In this document: piece after piece, positions 36,925-46,533 of the stretch | How the letters are laid out: each line of letters begins with the position of its first letter | Position numbering within the stretch: the stretch's first letter is position 1 | From: Sulfuriferula nivalis | Lineage (GTDB): Bacteria > Pseudomonadota > Gammaproteobacteria > Burkholderiales > Sulfuriferulaceae | Direction of reading: 5' to 3' | Assembly (NCBI RefSeq): GCF_009937995.1 | Contig: NZ_AP021881.1 | Span: 1,860,001 to 1,924,000 of the forward strand | DNA length: 64,000 bases | Position numbers and translations under genes: made by a program | The notes under the pieces: generated by a model | The model's database searches: none | What the model saw: only the letters and a program-made list of their open reading frames with translations | What the model was told of the DNA's origin: nothing

Positions 36925-37446
36925 ATGCAGTCCGAAAATAACCAGAACGAACAAGCTGAAGAAGTTTCAGCAGAAACAGAAACCATGCCTAGTCTGGAAG
37001 AGTCACTTAAACAAGCCGAATTACTCGCACAAGAGCACCACGACGCTTGGCTACGTGCAAAAGCTGAAGGCGACAATATTCGTAAGCGCGCACAAGAAGA
37101 CGTGGCAAAAGCACACAAATTTGCGGTAGAAAATTTTGCTAATGAGTTGCTTGCAGTCAAAGATAGTTTAGAAGCGGCATTGAGCACAGATGCGCCTAGC
37201 ATCGATAATCTGAAAAGCGGTGTCGAACTAACCCTGAAGCAACTCACCAGCGCTTTTGGTAAATCAAACTTGCAGGAAATTAACCCGGTGGGTGAAAAAT
37301 TCGATGCGCACAAACACCAAGCCATCAGCATGATAGAAAGTGAAGCGGAAGCGAATACCGTTGTTGCCGTGTTGCAAAAAGGTTACCAGCTACACGATCG
37401 CGTCATTCGCCCAGCATTAGTAACCGTCGCAAAAGCTAAATCTTAA
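36925..37446 (+). CDS. grpE: Nucleotide exchange factor GrpE
   Basis: 173 aa. A charged, Glu/Gln-rich N-terminal tail, a long coiled-coil helix ([20 protein letters not shown]) and the C-terminal four-helix/beta head ([36 protein letters not shown]) are all present. GrpE releases ADP from DnaK. AGGAG lies seven bases before the ATG. First gene of grpE-dnaK-dnaJ, downstream of a sigma-32 promoter. Confidence 0.96.
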   Translation: MQSENNQNEQAEEVSAETETMPSLEESLKQAELLAQEHHDAWLRAKAEGDNIRKRAQEDVAKAHKFAVENFANELLAVKDSLEAALSTDAPSIDNLKSGVELTLKQLTSAFGKSNLQEINPVGEKFDAHKHQAISMIESEAEANTVVAVLQKGYQLHDRVIRPALVTVAKAKS

Positions 37447-37519
37447 AAATTAGTCTTGAAAATTAAATCATTAACCACATATTAAACACATCTAATTAAC
37501 TTAAAAACAGGAAAAAATC

Positions 37520-39439
37520 ATGGGTAAAATTATCGGTATCGACTTAGGAACAACCAATTCTTGCGTTTCTGTAATGGAAAACGGCGCAACTAAAGTTATT
37601 GAAAATGCTGAAGGCGCGCGCACTACTCCTTCCATTGTTGCTTATGCAGAAGATGGCGAAATATTAGTTGGGGCGGCAGCAAAACGCCAGGCAGTTACCA
37701 ATCCAAAAAACACGATATTCGCTGTTAAGCGTTTGATCGGTCGTCGTTTTGAAGAAAAAGAAGTACAGAAAGATATCGGCCTCATGCCTTACAGCATTGT
37801 CAAAGCTGACAATGGTGATGCATGGGTAGAAGTGCGCGGCAAAAAAATGTCTGCACCAGAAGTATCTGCACAGATCTTGATGAAAATGAAAAAGACTGCT
37901 GAAGACTACTTGGGTGAACCAGTAACTGAAGCAGTTATTACTGTACCAGCTTACTTTAACGACAGTCAGCGCCAGGCAACTAAAGATGCAGGTCGTATCG
38001 CAGGTTTGGAAGTTAAACGTATCATCAACGAACCTACTGCTGCTGCATTAGCGTTCGGTATGGACAAAAAAGAAGGTGATCGTAAGATTGCTGTGTATGA
38101 CTTGGGTGGTGGTACATTCGATATCTCCATTATTGACATCGCTGAAATCGAAGGCGAACATCAGTTTGAAGTACTATCTACCAATGGTGATACTTTCCTT
38201 GGTGGTGAAGATTTCGACCAACGCGTAATTGACTATCTTGCTGATGAATTCAAAAAAGAACAAGGTATTGATTTGCGTAGCGACATGCTGGCATTGCAGC
38301 GTTTGAAAGAAGCGGCTGAAAAGGCAAAAATCGAGTTGTCATCTGCACAACAAACTGAAGTTAACCTGCCTTACATCACTGCAGATGCAAGTGGCCCTAA
38401 GCATTTGGCTGTTAAGATCACTCGCGCTAAATTTGAAAGCCTGGTTGAAGAATTGATCGAACGTACTATCGCTCCTTGCAAACAAGCGATTAAAGATTCA
38501 GGTGTAAGCGTAGCTGACATCGGCGACGTAATTTTAGTCGGCGGTATGACACGTATGCCTAAAGTACAAGAAAAGGTAAAAGAATTCTTCGGTAAAGAGC
38601 CACGTCGTGACGTTAACCCTGATGAAGCTGTTGCAGTTGGCGCATCTATTCAAGGTGGTGTATTACAAGGCGAAGTAAAAGACGTATTGTTGTTAGACGT
38701 AACACCGTTGTCTTTGGGTATTGAAACTATGGGTGGCGTGATGACTAAACTCATCCAGAAAAACACCACTATCCCAACTAAAGCTAGCCAAGTGTTCTCT
38801 ACTGCGGAAGATAACCAGAATGCGGTTACCATCCACGTATTGCAAGGTGAGCGTGAAATCGCTTCTGGCAATAAGAGCTTGGGTCAATTCAACTTGTCCG
38901 ACATTCCACCAGCATCACGCGGCATGCCACAAATTGAAGTGACATTTGACATCGATGCCAACGGTATTTTGCATGTTTCTGCAAAAGACAAAGCAACTGG
39001 TAAAGAGAACAAGATCAAGATTCAGGCTAGTTCTGGTTTGTCAGATGCTGAAATCCAGCAAATGGTGCAAGATGCTGAAGCCCATGCTGAAGATGACCGT
39101 ATCATGCGCGAGTTGGTTGATGCACGTAACCAGTGCGACAATTTGATCCACTCAACCAAAAAATCGTTGACCGAATATGGCGACAAAGTCAGTGCCGACG
39201 AAAAATCTGCGATTGAAGCTGCGATTAGCGCTGCTGAAGAAGCGTTAAAAGGTAATGACAAGGCTGATGTCGAAGCGAAAGCAACTGCATTGGGCGAGCT
39301 GGCACACAAACTGTCTGAGAAAATGTATTCGGCTGAAGCTGCACCAGCAGGTGATGCTGGTCAAACAGGTGGCAACGCTCACGCCCATGATGACAATGTC
39401 GTTGATGCTGAGTTTGAAGAAGTTAAAGACAAGCCTTAA
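37520..39439 (+). CDS. dnaK: Chaperone DnaK (Hsp70)
   Basis: 639 aa. The ATPase domain opens with [17 protein letters not shown]. Phosphate 2 ([15 protein letters not shown]) and the adenosine motif ([14 protein letters not shown]) are clear. The hydrophobic linker reads [15 protein letters not shown], and the C-terminal tail ends [13 protein letters not shown], with the EEV-like co-chaperone end typical of bacterial DnaK. Codon use is more biased than in neighbours, as expected for high expression. CAGGA precedes the ATG. A hairpin terminator lies between it and dnaJ. Confidence 0.98.
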   Translation: MGKIIGIDLGTTNSCVSVMENGATKVIENAEGARTTPSIVAYAEDGEILVGAAAKRQAVTNPKNTIFAVKRLIGRRFEEKEVQKDIGLMPYSIVKADNGDAWVEVRGKKMSAPEVSAQILMKMKKTAEDYLGEPVTEAVITVPAYFNDSQRQATKDAGRIAGLEVKRIINEPTAAALAFGMDKKEGDRKIAVYDLGGGTFDISIIDIAEIEGEHQFEVLSTNGDTFLGGEDFDQRVIDYLADEFKKEQGIDLRSDMLALQRLKEAAEKAKIELSSAQQTEVNLPYITADASGPKHLAVKITRAKFESLVEELIERTIAPCKQAIKDSGVSVADIGDVILVGGMTRMPKVQEKVKEFFGKEPRRDVNPDEAVAVGASIQGGVLQGEVKDVLLLDVTPLSLGIETMGGVMTKLIQKNTTIPTKASQVFSTAEDNQNAVTIHVLQGEREIASGNKSLGQFNLSDIPPASRGMPQIEVTFDIDANGILHVSAKDKATGKENKIKIQASSGLSDAEIQQMVQDAEAHAEDDRIMRELVDARNQCDNLIHSTKKSLTEYGDKVSADEKSAIEAAISAAEEALKGNDKADVEAKATALGELAHKLSEKMYSAEAAPAGDAGQTGGNAHAHDDNVVDAEFEEVKDKP

Positions 39440-39453
39440 GTCTACTGCGTGTT

Positions 39454-39485
39454 AAAAGGGGTGCGCTAGTTTGCGCATCCCTTTT
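39454..39485 (+). terminator. Hairpin between dnaK and dnaJ
   Basis: 13-bp stem with one G-T pair (39454-39466 with 39473-39485, AAAAGGGGTGCGC type) and a 6-base loop, followed by GCTTTATCT. The A/T base pairs at the foot supply a U-rich 3' arm. It probably reduces dnaJ transcription relative to dnaK rather than separating them fully. Confidence 0.7.
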
Positions 39486-39535
39486 GCTTTATCTACAATT
39501 GCAAGATTTACCAAGCTAAATTTTTAATTCTAACC

Positions 39536-40648
39536 ATGTCTAAACGCGATTATTATGAAGTGCTCGGCATCAATCGGGATGCCAGCGAAGAAGAACTCAA
39601 GAAGGCTTATCGTCGCTTAGCGATGAAATACCATCCTGACCGTAATCCAGACAATCCTAAGGCTGAAGAACAGTTCAAAGAGGCAAAGACTGCCTACGAA
39701 ACACTGACTGACGCTCAAAAACGTGCTGCGTATGATCAATATGGTCATGCTGGCTTGGATCAAGGTGCTGGTATGGGTGGTGGCGCAGGTGGATTCTCTG
39801 ATGCCTTCGGTGATATCTTTGGCGATATCTTCGGTGGTGGCGGTCGTGGACGCTCCAATGTCTACCGTGGCGCAGATCTGCAATACAATCTGGAAATCAC
39901 CCTGGAAGAAGCCGCACGCGGTACTGAAACCAAGATACGCATCCCGACCCAGGAAGAATGCGAAACTTGTCACGGATCAGGCGCACGACCAGGTACCGAA
40001 GCCACAACATGTGGCACCTGTGGTGGTCATGGTCAAGTACGTATGCAACAAGGCTTTTTCTCTATCCAGCAGGCATGTCCAAAATGTCATGGTACGGGTA
40101 AAGTTATTCCTAACCCATGTACGACTTGTCATGGCTCTGGACGGGTTAAGAAGCATAAAACCTTATCAGTACGCATCCCATCCGGCGTAGACAATGGCGA
40201 TCGCATACGCCTGTCTGGTGAAGGTGAAGCTGGTGTGAACGGTGGTCCAACAGGCGATCTATATGTTGTTATCCATCTCAAGGCACACTCTGTATTCCAA
40301 CGTGATCACAATGATTTGCATTGCGAAATGCCGATCAGCTTCACCACGGCAGCATTAGGTGGCGAAATTGAGATCCCGACACTGGATGGTCATGCCAAGC
40401 TCAAAATTCCGGCAGAAACTCAATCTGGCAAAGTTTTCCGTTTGCGTGGCAAAGGTATACAGGGTGTACGCACCAACGCACCCGGCGACTTAATGTGTCA
40501 TGTTGCTATCGAAACGCCAGTCAACCTTACCGAGCGTCAAAAGGAATTGCTGCGTGAGTTAGAAAGCATTAATCAGGAAGATGATGCCCGTCACAGCCCG
40601 AAAGCACGGTCATTCATGGATAAGGTGAAGGCTTTTTTTGCAGGCTGA
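39536..40648 (+). CDS. dnaJ: Co-chaperone DnaJ (Hsp40)
   Basis: 370 aa type I Hsp40. The J domain carries the HPD tripeptide ([11 protein letters not shown]), then a Gly/Phe-rich linker ([16 protein letters not shown]). The zinc-finger domain has four CxxCxGxG repeats: [24 protein letters not shown] and CTTCHGSG. C-terminal substrate domains follow. It stimulates DnaK's ATPase and delivers substrates. Follows dnaK after 96 bases containing a hairpin. Confidence 0.98.
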   Translation: MSKRDYYEVLGINRDASEEELKKAYRRLAMKYHPDRNPDNPKAEEQFKEAKTAYETLTDAQKRAAYDQYGHAGLDQGAGMGGGAGGFSDAFGDIFGDIFGGGGRGRSNVYRGADLQYNLEITLEEAARGTETKIRIPTQEECETCHGSGARPGTEATTCGTCGGHGQVRMQQGFFSIQQACPKCHGTGKVIPNPCTTCHGSGRVKKHKTLSVRIPSGVDNGDRIRLSGEGEAGVNGGPTGDLYVVIHLKAHSVFQRDHNDLHCEMPISFTTAALGGEIEIPTLDGHAKLKIPAETQSGKVFRLRGKGIQGVRTNAPGDLMCHVAIETPVNLTERQKELLRELESINQEDDARHSPKARSFMDKVKAFFAG

Positions 40649-40669
40649 TTTAAGTTGAGTTACACCACT

Positions 40670-40710
40670 AAACCCCGATGCAGTTATGCCGCTTCGGGGT
40701 TTTATTTTTG
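40670..40710 (+). terminator. Rho-independent terminator after dnaJ
   Basis: Nine-base stem AAACCCCGA / TCGGGGTTT (40670-40678, 40694-40702) with a 15-base loop, followed on the plus strand by TATTTTTG. It overlaps the stop region of the convergent DUF1439 gene. Confidence 0.85.
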
Positions 40711-41244
40711 GATATGCACAGTTACACCAGCATCTGTAATTTCCAAGCTCTCAGGGGCAAGGCTCATACCCAGAATTCGTGTTTCATTTTCCGTAAAATG
40801 ATAAATGCTGGCCCCCTCTAACTGCTCACTCACTAGCATTGCCGCAATTTGATTCAAACTTTCTGCCTGCCCACTAGGCATACCAACGACACCAATTTTT
40901 TCTAACCGCGGCTCTTTTAAGATCACGCTTTGTTTAGCTACGTCATAAAACAAACTAGTAGTGATGCTGATGCTGCTATCAAGTACACGGTTATAACCCA
41001 GCATATACACTCGAGTATCAAACTGCAATGCAAGACGCCTGGTATCTGGGCGCGTAGCTATTTTTGGATTAAGCAAGGTTAAATCTATAATACCCAGATA
41101 TTTTTTCTCGATAGGGAATTTTTTATCTAGATTTTTCTGCATCTCAGCCGTGGTAAAACTAAATTGATTCGGCTTAAACAGATTGCTAGTACAGCCAGCA
41201 ATCAGCATAAGACTCATAATCAACGCCAAAATTTGGCGCATCAC
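40702..41244 (-). CDS. DUF1439 lipoprotein
   Basis: 180 aa with a lipoprotein signal: hydrophobic core LALIMSLMLIAGC, the Cys at residue 18 being the lipidation site. The mature protein shows the DUF1439 pattern (FSFTTAEMQKNLDKKFPIEKKY), shared with E. coli YceB. Family members sit in the envelope and their function is unknown. ATG codons at 41244 and 41241 are adjacent. It overlaps the EI24-protein stop by four bases and ends the long minus-strand operon that starts with pabB. Confidence 0.88.
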   Translation of the reverse strand: MMRQILALIMSLMLIAGCTSNLFKPNQFSFTTAEMQKNLDKKFPIEKKYLGIIDLTLLNPKIATRPDTRRLALQFDTRVYMLGYNRVLDSSISITTSLFYDVAKQSVILKEPRLEKIGVVGMPSGQAESLNQIAAMLVSEQLEGASIYHFTENETRILGMSLAPESLEITDAGVTVHIQK

Positions 41245-41957
41245 TTCTGCATCTCACGTAATTTCTGGAGTTTATTTAAGCCAAAATGTATATACGCCAG
41301 CCCAGTATAGATGGGTGAAAACAAATTAATGACGGGTATAAAATGCAAAAAAGCCAAAATCAAGCCCATGCCATAAAGACTGCCACCTGACTGTTCCAGT
41401 ATCATGTCAAACTCTTCACGACTGGCATGATCTGCCAACGCATCATAACGGAATAATCGTTGATTCAGATAAGCAGTCAGCAGCAAGGAAAATACTGCCC
41501 CTAAGCCGGCAGCAAACCAGAATGGTAAAGTGATCAACCACAAGCCTATGTACACCACCACAGCAATGAGTGCATTCAAGATACTACCAAGCACTGTGCC
41601 GCCATGCTTGTATTCCAATGTAGGAAAATCACGTTGTGCCACATGCCTTACCATCATCGGCATAGCGATAACAGCTGCAACCAGCAACGCTGTAGTCAGC
41701 GCCAATGGCGTAATCAACAGCACCAGCAAAGTTACACTCAGCATACTTGCCATCCAGGCAAAGTTATACTGATCTAACCATAATTCTGCAGGCTGCACCC
41801 AGCCATTAAGTACACTCAACCAATCCGCCCAGAACAACCAGGCTAACGCCCCCCATAACAGCAAAGCAAAGACTACGGGCCATAAAACGATGGCCAGAAT
41901 TTTTGGATGAAACAGGCTTTTTGCTGCCCCTAACAGGGCATCTATGATGTCACTCAT
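41241..41957 (-). CDS. EI24-domain (CysZ-like) membrane protein
   Basis: 238 aa integral membrane protein with several helices (residues ~18-45, 65-100, 130-165 and 205-225). It follows the EI24 family pattern with an N-terminal ALLGAAKSLFHPKILAIVLWP and a conserved C-terminal block FIPVINLFSPIYTGLAYIHFG. E. coli CysZ of this fold imports sulfate, but cys genes are absent here and this branch is usually unannotated. The ATG overlaps the tatD stop by four bases. Confidence 0.82.
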   Translation of the reverse strand: MSDIIDALLGAAKSLFHPKILAIVLWPVVFALLLWGALAWLFWADWLSVLNGWVQPAELWLDQYNFAWMASMLSVTLLVLLITPLALTTALLVAAVIAMPMMVRHVAQRDFPTLEYKHGGTVLGSILNALIAVVVYIGLWLITLPFWFAAGLGAVFSLLLTAYLNQRLFRYDALADHASREEFDMILEQSGGSLYGMGLILAFLHFIPVINLFSPIYTGLAYIHFGLNKLQKLREMQK

Positions 41958-42727
41958 GCAGGTGTAGCAGATGAAAACAAGTTGAAGAAATTGGCTGTCG
42001 TCGCCAGCCCTATCGTCTCAACCGAGACGCCACGTAACTGTGCTATATGCTCGGCAACGTGTTTGACCCATGCAGGTTCATTAGTTTTGCCACGATAGGG
42101 AATGGGAGCGAGATAAGGTGAGTCAGTCTCAATTAACATGCGATCCAGCGGCACTGCCTGTGCAACTGCCTTTAAATCAACCGCATTTTTGAAGGTGACT
42201 ATACCCGAAAATGAAATATAAAAATTCATCGCCATTGCAGCTTCCGCCACAGCCAAACTTTCGGTAAAGCAATGCATTACACCACCGATCTCTGCGGCAC
42301 CCTCTTCCTGCATGATACGCAAAGTATCTTCTGCGGCTGATCGAGTATGAATAATTAAAGGTTTTTTTGCTAGCTTTGCTGCGCGAATATGGGTGCGGAA
42401 ACGCTCACGCTGCCATTCCAAATCTCCCGTCAAACGAAAATAGTCCAAGCCAGTTTCACCTATGGCAATAACACGAGGATGCGCAGCCAAGCTTACTAGT
42501 TGAGCAACGTCAGGTTCAATAAGATTTTCATAATCAGGATGGACACCCACTGATGCGAAAACATTGGCATGGCGCTCAGCCATTGCCAACACTTCAGGAT
42601 AACGATCTAGTTCGACACTGACACATAAGGCATGCGTAACTTGGTTGGCGCGCATATTCGCCATCACTTCGGCTTCGCGCGCTACTAAATCCGGGAAATT
42701 AATATGGCAGTGCGAATCAATAAACAT
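41954..42727 (-). CDS. TatD-family metal-dependent hydrolase
   Basis: 257 aa TIM-barrel hydrolase. Metal ligands are visible: IDSHCHINFPD at the N-terminus, ETGLDYF near residue 94, the His of PLIIHTRSA near 130, and ETDSPYLAP near 206. TatD-type enzymes act as metal-dependent DNases or exonucleases; this branch (YcfH type) typically follows holB, as here. Its stop overlaps the EI24 gene start. Confidence 0.92.
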   Translation of the reverse strand: MFIDSHCHINFPDLVAREAEVMANMRANQVTHALCVSVELDRYPEVLAMAERHANVFASVGVHPDYENLIEPDVAQLVSLAAHPRVIAIGETGLDYFRLTGDLEWQRERFRTHIRAAKLAKKPLIIHTRSAAEDTLRIMQEEGAAEIGGVMHCFTESLAVAEAAMAMNFYISFSGIVTFKNAVDLKAVAQAVPLDRMLIETDSPYLAPIPYRGKTNEPAWVKHVAEHIAQLRGVSVETIGLATTANFFNLFSSATPA

Positions 42728-42731
42728 AGGC

Positions 42732-43091
42732 TTATAGCGTATGCGTAGGTCTGACCGCTTTCAATGATCCACCTAATGCACCCTCAATTTTATTACGTGC
42801 ATAAACACCGTTTTCATTACTATCAAACTGTACGCCGATACCAGGCGTTTTACCGCCATGACAACCCACGGGGGTTACCCACACAACTTTACCCGCAACG
42901 GGAATTTTGTTGGCATCTTCAAGCAAGGACAGCAACATAAACACTTCATCACCTAAGTGATAAGGCTTGGTTGATGGCACAAACAGACCACCACCCTTTA
43001 AAAATGGCATATAAGCGGCAAACAAAGCCGATTTTTCTTTGATTGCCAATGACAAAACGCCAGGCCGTTGTACTGGAGGAACTGCACTCAT
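42732..43091 (-). CDS. pilZ: PilZ-domain protein (type IV pilus assembly type)
   Basis: 119 aa from ATG 43091, seven bases after the holB stop (a TTG at 43106 is in frame). The segment FAAYMPFLKGGGLFVPSTKPY and the later VAGKVVWVTPVGCHGGKTPGIGVQF (shown near residue 70) match the PilZ protein that regulates type IV pili. Like other true PilZ proteins, it lacks the RxxxR motif for cyclic-di-GMP. In Pseudomonas, pilZ also lies next to holB and tatD, which supports the name. Confidence 0.88.
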   Translation of the reverse strand: MSAVPPVQRPGVLSLAIKEKSALFAAYMPFLKGGGLFVPSTKPYHLGDEVFMLLSLLEDANKIPVAGKVVWVTPVGCHGGKTPGIGVQFDSNENGVYARNKIEGALGGSLKAVRPTHTL

Positions 43092-43098
43092 GATGTTC

Positions 43099-44094
43099 TC
43101 ACTCAAACAAATTAACGTAATCCAGCAAAATATCTTCTAGTACCATCTGCACATTCAATGGGTGCGCTACCGCAGCACGCGCTTGCTGCAAACGCTGCTG
43201 CCAAAGCTGTAACAGGCTTAACTTAACATGCAACGCCAAGCTGTGCAATTGCTCAGTGTGGTCCAAATGATAATAAACCCGCCCTGCCAGCTTAACCGCA
43301 AGCATATCCTGAGCCCATTGCTGTAACCACAACAGCAATTGTGAGAAATCAGCGTTAACCAGCTTTGCATAACGCTCGGCTAGCAATAATGCATTAGTTT
43401 TTTTAGCTGCCAACAAATCCTGCAGCAATGTTCGGCGACGGGTTTGATAATCCGCATCTGCCAGCGTAACCGCTCGCAAGGGTGAACCCGCGGCCAAACC
43501 TAAACACAATGCAGCATTTTCAACACCTTGCTCCTGCAACCAAGCTAAGGTTGGCCCATTTTCTGGTAAATCAAATCCAACCAAATGACACCGACTTAAT
43601 ATCGTCGGAATAAGTTTGGACATTTGATCACTGACAAGGATTAACAAGCTATTTTCAGGCGGTTCTTCCAGCGTTTTTAATAGCGCATTCGCTGCACCCG
43701 CTTGCATAGCTTCAGCAGGGTAAATCAACACAATACGCAGACCATTTCGATGGGATGTCAGCTGAACAAAGTCTATGGCATGACGCACTTGCTCTACAGA
43801 AATCCATGCACTCCTTTTGGCATCACTATCTTCCACCTCGTCCATCGCACTGGGTTGCAAAACATGCACATCAGGATGAGCACCTTGCTCAAACCAATGA
43901 CAGGCTGGACAAACACCACAAGCAGCAATCGATTTATCCGCTGACTCACACAGTAAAAATTTCGCATAAGACTGAGCCAGGGCATATTTACCCAAGCCCG
44001 CCCGTCCGTGCAATAACAAGGCATGCGGCAACTGCTTGCGCAAGTTGATTAATCGCTGTGCCGTGTCAATTTGCCATGGATAAGCATCCAGCAT
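43099..44094 (-). CDS. holB: DNA polymerase III subunit delta'
   Basis: 331 aa clamp-loader subunit. The AAA+ P-loop region is degenerate, as in delta' (LLHGRAGLGKYALAQ retains GKxxLA). The zinc-binding module has four Cys (CESADKSIAACGVCPACHW). The sensor segment LLKTLEEPPENSLLILVSD is conserved. Two starts are possible: a GTG at 44106 overlapping tmk by eight bases, and an ATG at 44094 (MLDAYPWQ), which fits the family better. Order tmk-holB-pilZ-tatD is common in proteobacteria. Confidence 0.93.
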   Translation of the reverse strand: MLDAYPWQIDTAQRLINLRKQLPHALLLHGRAGLGKYALAQSYAKFLLCESADKSIAACGVCPACHWFEQGAHPDVHVLQPSAMDEVEDSDAKRSAWISVEQVRHAIDFVQLTSHRNGLRIVLIYPAEAMQAGAANALLKTLEEPPENSLLILVSDQMSKLIPTILSRCHLVGFDLPENGPTLAWLQEQGVENAALCLGLAAGSPLRAVTLADADYQTRRRTLLQDLLAAKKTNALLLAERYAKLVNADFSQLLLWLQQWAQDMLAVKLAGRVYYHLDHTEQLHSLALHVKLSLLQLWQQRLQQARAAVAHPLNVQMVLEDILLDYVNLFE

Positions 44095-44098
44095 CGCG

Positions 44099-44707
44099 TT
44101 ATTCACTAATCAGCACAGACAACATACGCTTTAATTCAATACGGATATCAGAAATGGACTGATCGGTACGCACAACCCGAAACCGCTCTGGATACTGAGC
44201 CGCCCGATGAAGATACATAGACCGTACTCGCTCAAAAAAACCAAGCTGCTCTTGCTCAAATCGATCCGGATCAGAATGCGTACGCACGCGCTCATGTGCA
44301 ATCGCCACATCAACATCAAACAACACTGTCAAATCGGGTTGCAAACCTTGTTGTACCCATGATTCCAAAATACCCAACCTGTCCTCAGCAATACCACGTC
44401 CACCGCATTGATAAGCAAAACTCGCATCAGTAAATCGATCCGACAGTACCCATACACCTCTATCCAGAGCTGGTTGAATAACTTGCGCGATATGTTCACG
44501 TCGAGCTGCAAACATCAGCAAGGCTTCGGTATCAATATGCATAGCTTGATTCAACAACAATGCACGTAATGACTCACCCAATGGGGTTCCACCAGGCTCA
44601 CGTGTTACCAATACTTCCAACCCCTGGGAACGCAAATATTCGGCAATCCACTCCAAATTAGTCGTTTTTCCAGCGCCGTCTATGCCTTCTAAAGTAATAA
44701 ATGCCAT
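44099..44707 (-). CDS. tmk: Thymidylate kinase
   Basis: 202 aa. Phosphorylates dTMP to dTDP. The P-loop is [15 protein letters not shown], the DR(Y/F/H) motif appears as [18 protein letters not shown], and the LID region follows ([14 protein letters not shown]). ATG at 44707 with AAGGTG seven bases upstream. Length is normal. Preceded by mltG, as in the pabC-mltG-tmk-holB order of many gamma- and betaproteobacteria. Confidence 0.96.
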   Translation of the reverse strand: MAFITLEGIDGAGKTTNLEWIAEYLRSQGLEVLVTREPGGTPLGESLRALLLNQAMHIDTEALLMFAARREHIAQVIQPALDRGVWVLSDRFTDASFAYQCGGRGIAEDRLGILESWVQQGLQPDLTVLFDVDVAIAHERVRTHSDPDRFEQEQLGFFERVRSMYLHRAAQYPERFRVVRTDQSISDIRIELKRMLSVLISE

Positions 44708-44750
44708 CAATACACCTTGCGATTTTTAATCTATTTGAGCTACTTTTTAG

Positions 44751-45731
44751 CTATTTTTGATAACGTGCAACTGCACGGTTATGCTCATCTAAATTATTGG
44801 AAAAATAGTGCGAACCATCACCTTTAGCAACAAAATATAAAGCATCGCTCTTGGCAGGATGCAATGCCGCCAGTATTGATGCTAAACCCGGCATAGCGAT
44901 CGGGGTAGGTGGCAAACCTGAGCGAGTATAGGTGTTATAGGGCGTATCTGCCATTAAATCACGCTTATGTATATTGCCATCATATTGAGCGCCCAATCCA
45001 TAAATCACCGTTGGATCAGTTTGCAAACGCATACCCTTACGCAAACGATTAATAAACACTGCAGCAATAAGTGGGCGCTCAGCCACAGCGCCTGTTTCCT
45101 TCTCGATAATCGAAGCCATGATTAAAGCATCGGTTGGCGAAGTGTAAGGTAAACCAGCATCTCGGCTTTCCCAAGCTGTTTGTAAATGCTGCTGCATCGT
45201 ATCATAAGCACGTTGCAAAATAGACACATCACTACTACCCGCATCTATGTAATATTTTGCAGGGAAAAACCAACCCTCTGCGTGTATAAGTGGAACACCC
45301 AACGTTTGTAAAATTTCTTGTTCACTCATATCTTTAGTATCATGGCGGACCAATGGATTGATATCCAAAGCATTTCGAATTTGAGCAAAAGTCCAACCTT
45401 CGATAAAAACAATTTCCCGCAAGCTCACATCACCGGCAACCAGCTTATCCAGCAACTGCATGGGGGTAACGGGTGCATCTAAAATATAATATCCTGCTTT
45501 TATCTTGTTTGCTTTACCCAGAATACGCGTAAGAATACGGAAACGCCACGCATCTGGAATCACCCCAGCCGCCTCCATTTGTCGACTCAATGCAGACAAA
45601 TTACTCCCCGGCTGTAACTCAAAACCTATTGGCACCTGCCTTAAGGATACTGGTGTAGATGCATACCAGAACATATAGGCAAAGAGAGCAATTACTAAAA
45701 ACGCACTCCAGTTTATTATTTTTTTAATCAT
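44751..45731 (-). CDS. mltG: Endolytic murein transglycosylase MltG
   Basis: 326 aa, inner-membrane anchored by one N-terminal helix (SAFLVIALFAYMFWYA). The YceG domain follows with a LysM-like region and the catalytic glutamate in IMASIIEKETG (near residue 210). The C-terminal signature NTYTRSGLPPTPIAMPGLASI is exact for MltG, which cuts nascent glycan strands to stop elongation. ATG 45731 has GGAG seven bases upstream; an upstream start at 45752 is less likely. It overlaps the pabC stop. Confidence 0.95.
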   Translation of the reverse strand: MIKKIINWSAFLVIALFAYMFWYASTPVSLRQVPIGFELQPGSNLSALSRQMEAAGVIPDAWRFRILTRILGKANKIKAGYYILDAPVTPMQLLDKLVAGDVSLREIVFIEGWTFAQIRNALDINPLVRHDTKDMSEQEILQTLGVPLIHAEGWFFPAKYYIDAGSSDVSILQRAYDTMQQHLQTAWESRDAGLPYTSPTDALIMASIIEKETGAVAERPLIAAVFINRLRKGMRLQTDPTVIYGLGAQYDGNIHKRDLMADTPYNTYTRSGLPPTPIAMPGLASILAALHPAKSDALYFVAKGDGSHYFSNNLDEHNRAVARYQK

Positions 45732-46533
45732 TATCCATCTCCAGATACGCACGAATTAACGGCGTAAATTGTCCTGCTTCCCATCTTCTTTCAGCCAAAG
45801 ATCGAATTTGCCATATACCTATCACACTATTCGTCACTATCACTTCATCAGCCGCAAGTACATCTGCCACAGACAACACCGTAATTTTAGTCATCAAGCC
45901 TATGCTTTCTGCCCCTGCCAACACTCGCGCGCGAGTCACACCAGCAATACCACAGCCGCTTAAATCCGGGGTATACAAATACCGCCCTTTAATCACAAAC
46001 ACATTACTCATCGTGCCGCAGATAACATTACCTGACTCATCCATCAATAAGCCTTCCAATATATCTGCGTCCTGCCATTCAGATCGTGCCAGCACATTCT
46101 CTAAACGATTAAGATGTTTTACACCAGCTAGCACAGGCTGACGACTCAACCTTAGCTGACACCAACGTGCACGAATACCTTCATGAAGTATCTTATCTTC
46201 AAACTGTGGCATTGCTGACCACATACTGATACGCGTTACTGGCATCCCAGATTGTACTGCATAGCCACGCATTCCAATTCCACGCGTCACCATGAGTTTA
46301 ATTACCCCATTTTCATTTGAAGACAGATTAGAAATATCTTTTTTAAACAGATCATTATCAGGACATGTTAAAGCCAACTTAGAACAATCATCAACAAGCT
46401 TTGCGTAGTGTAGCGACCAGTTTTTAACCTTACCTGCCTGCATCAACATAGTGCGAAACACGCCATCGCCGTAACTTAAGCCTCTATCATTCGCCGCCAC
46501 CTGCGTGCAGACATCTCCATTAACCAATATCAT
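45724..46533 (-). CDS. pabC: Aminodeoxychorismate lyase
   Basis: 269 aa PLP enzyme of fold type IV that makes p-aminobenzoate from aminodeoxychorismate. Visible blocks are NDRGLSYGDGVFRTM, the catalytic lysine in LAGVKHLNRLENVLAR (near residue 140) and the PLP-phosphate region VCGTMSNVFVIKG. The ATG at 46533 overlaps the pabB stop as TGATG; the GTG one codon earlier is unlikely. Folate pathway, operon with pabB. Confidence 0.93.
   Translation of the reverse strand: MILVNGDVCTQVAANDRGLSYGDGVFRTMLMQAGKVKNWSLHYAKLVDDCSKLALTCPDNDLFKKDISNLSSNENGVIKLMVTRGIGMRGYAVQSGMPVTRISMWSAMPQFEDKILHEGIRARWCQLRLSRQPVLAGVKHLNRLENVLARSEWQDADILEGLLMDESGNVICGTMSNVFVIKGRYLYTPDLSGCGIAGVTRARVLAGAESIGLMTKITVLSVADVLAADEVIVTNSVIGIWQIRSLAERRWEAGQFTPLIRAYLEMDND

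Noticed and set aside
36906-37331. 141-codon frame antisense to grpE
   Set aside because: Ser/Cys/Ala-rich antisense shadow without a ribosome-binding site.
39780-39860. Gly/Phe-coding repetitive stretch in dnaJ as a DNA repeat
   Set aside because: Explained by the normal glycine/phenylalanine-rich linker of DnaJ.
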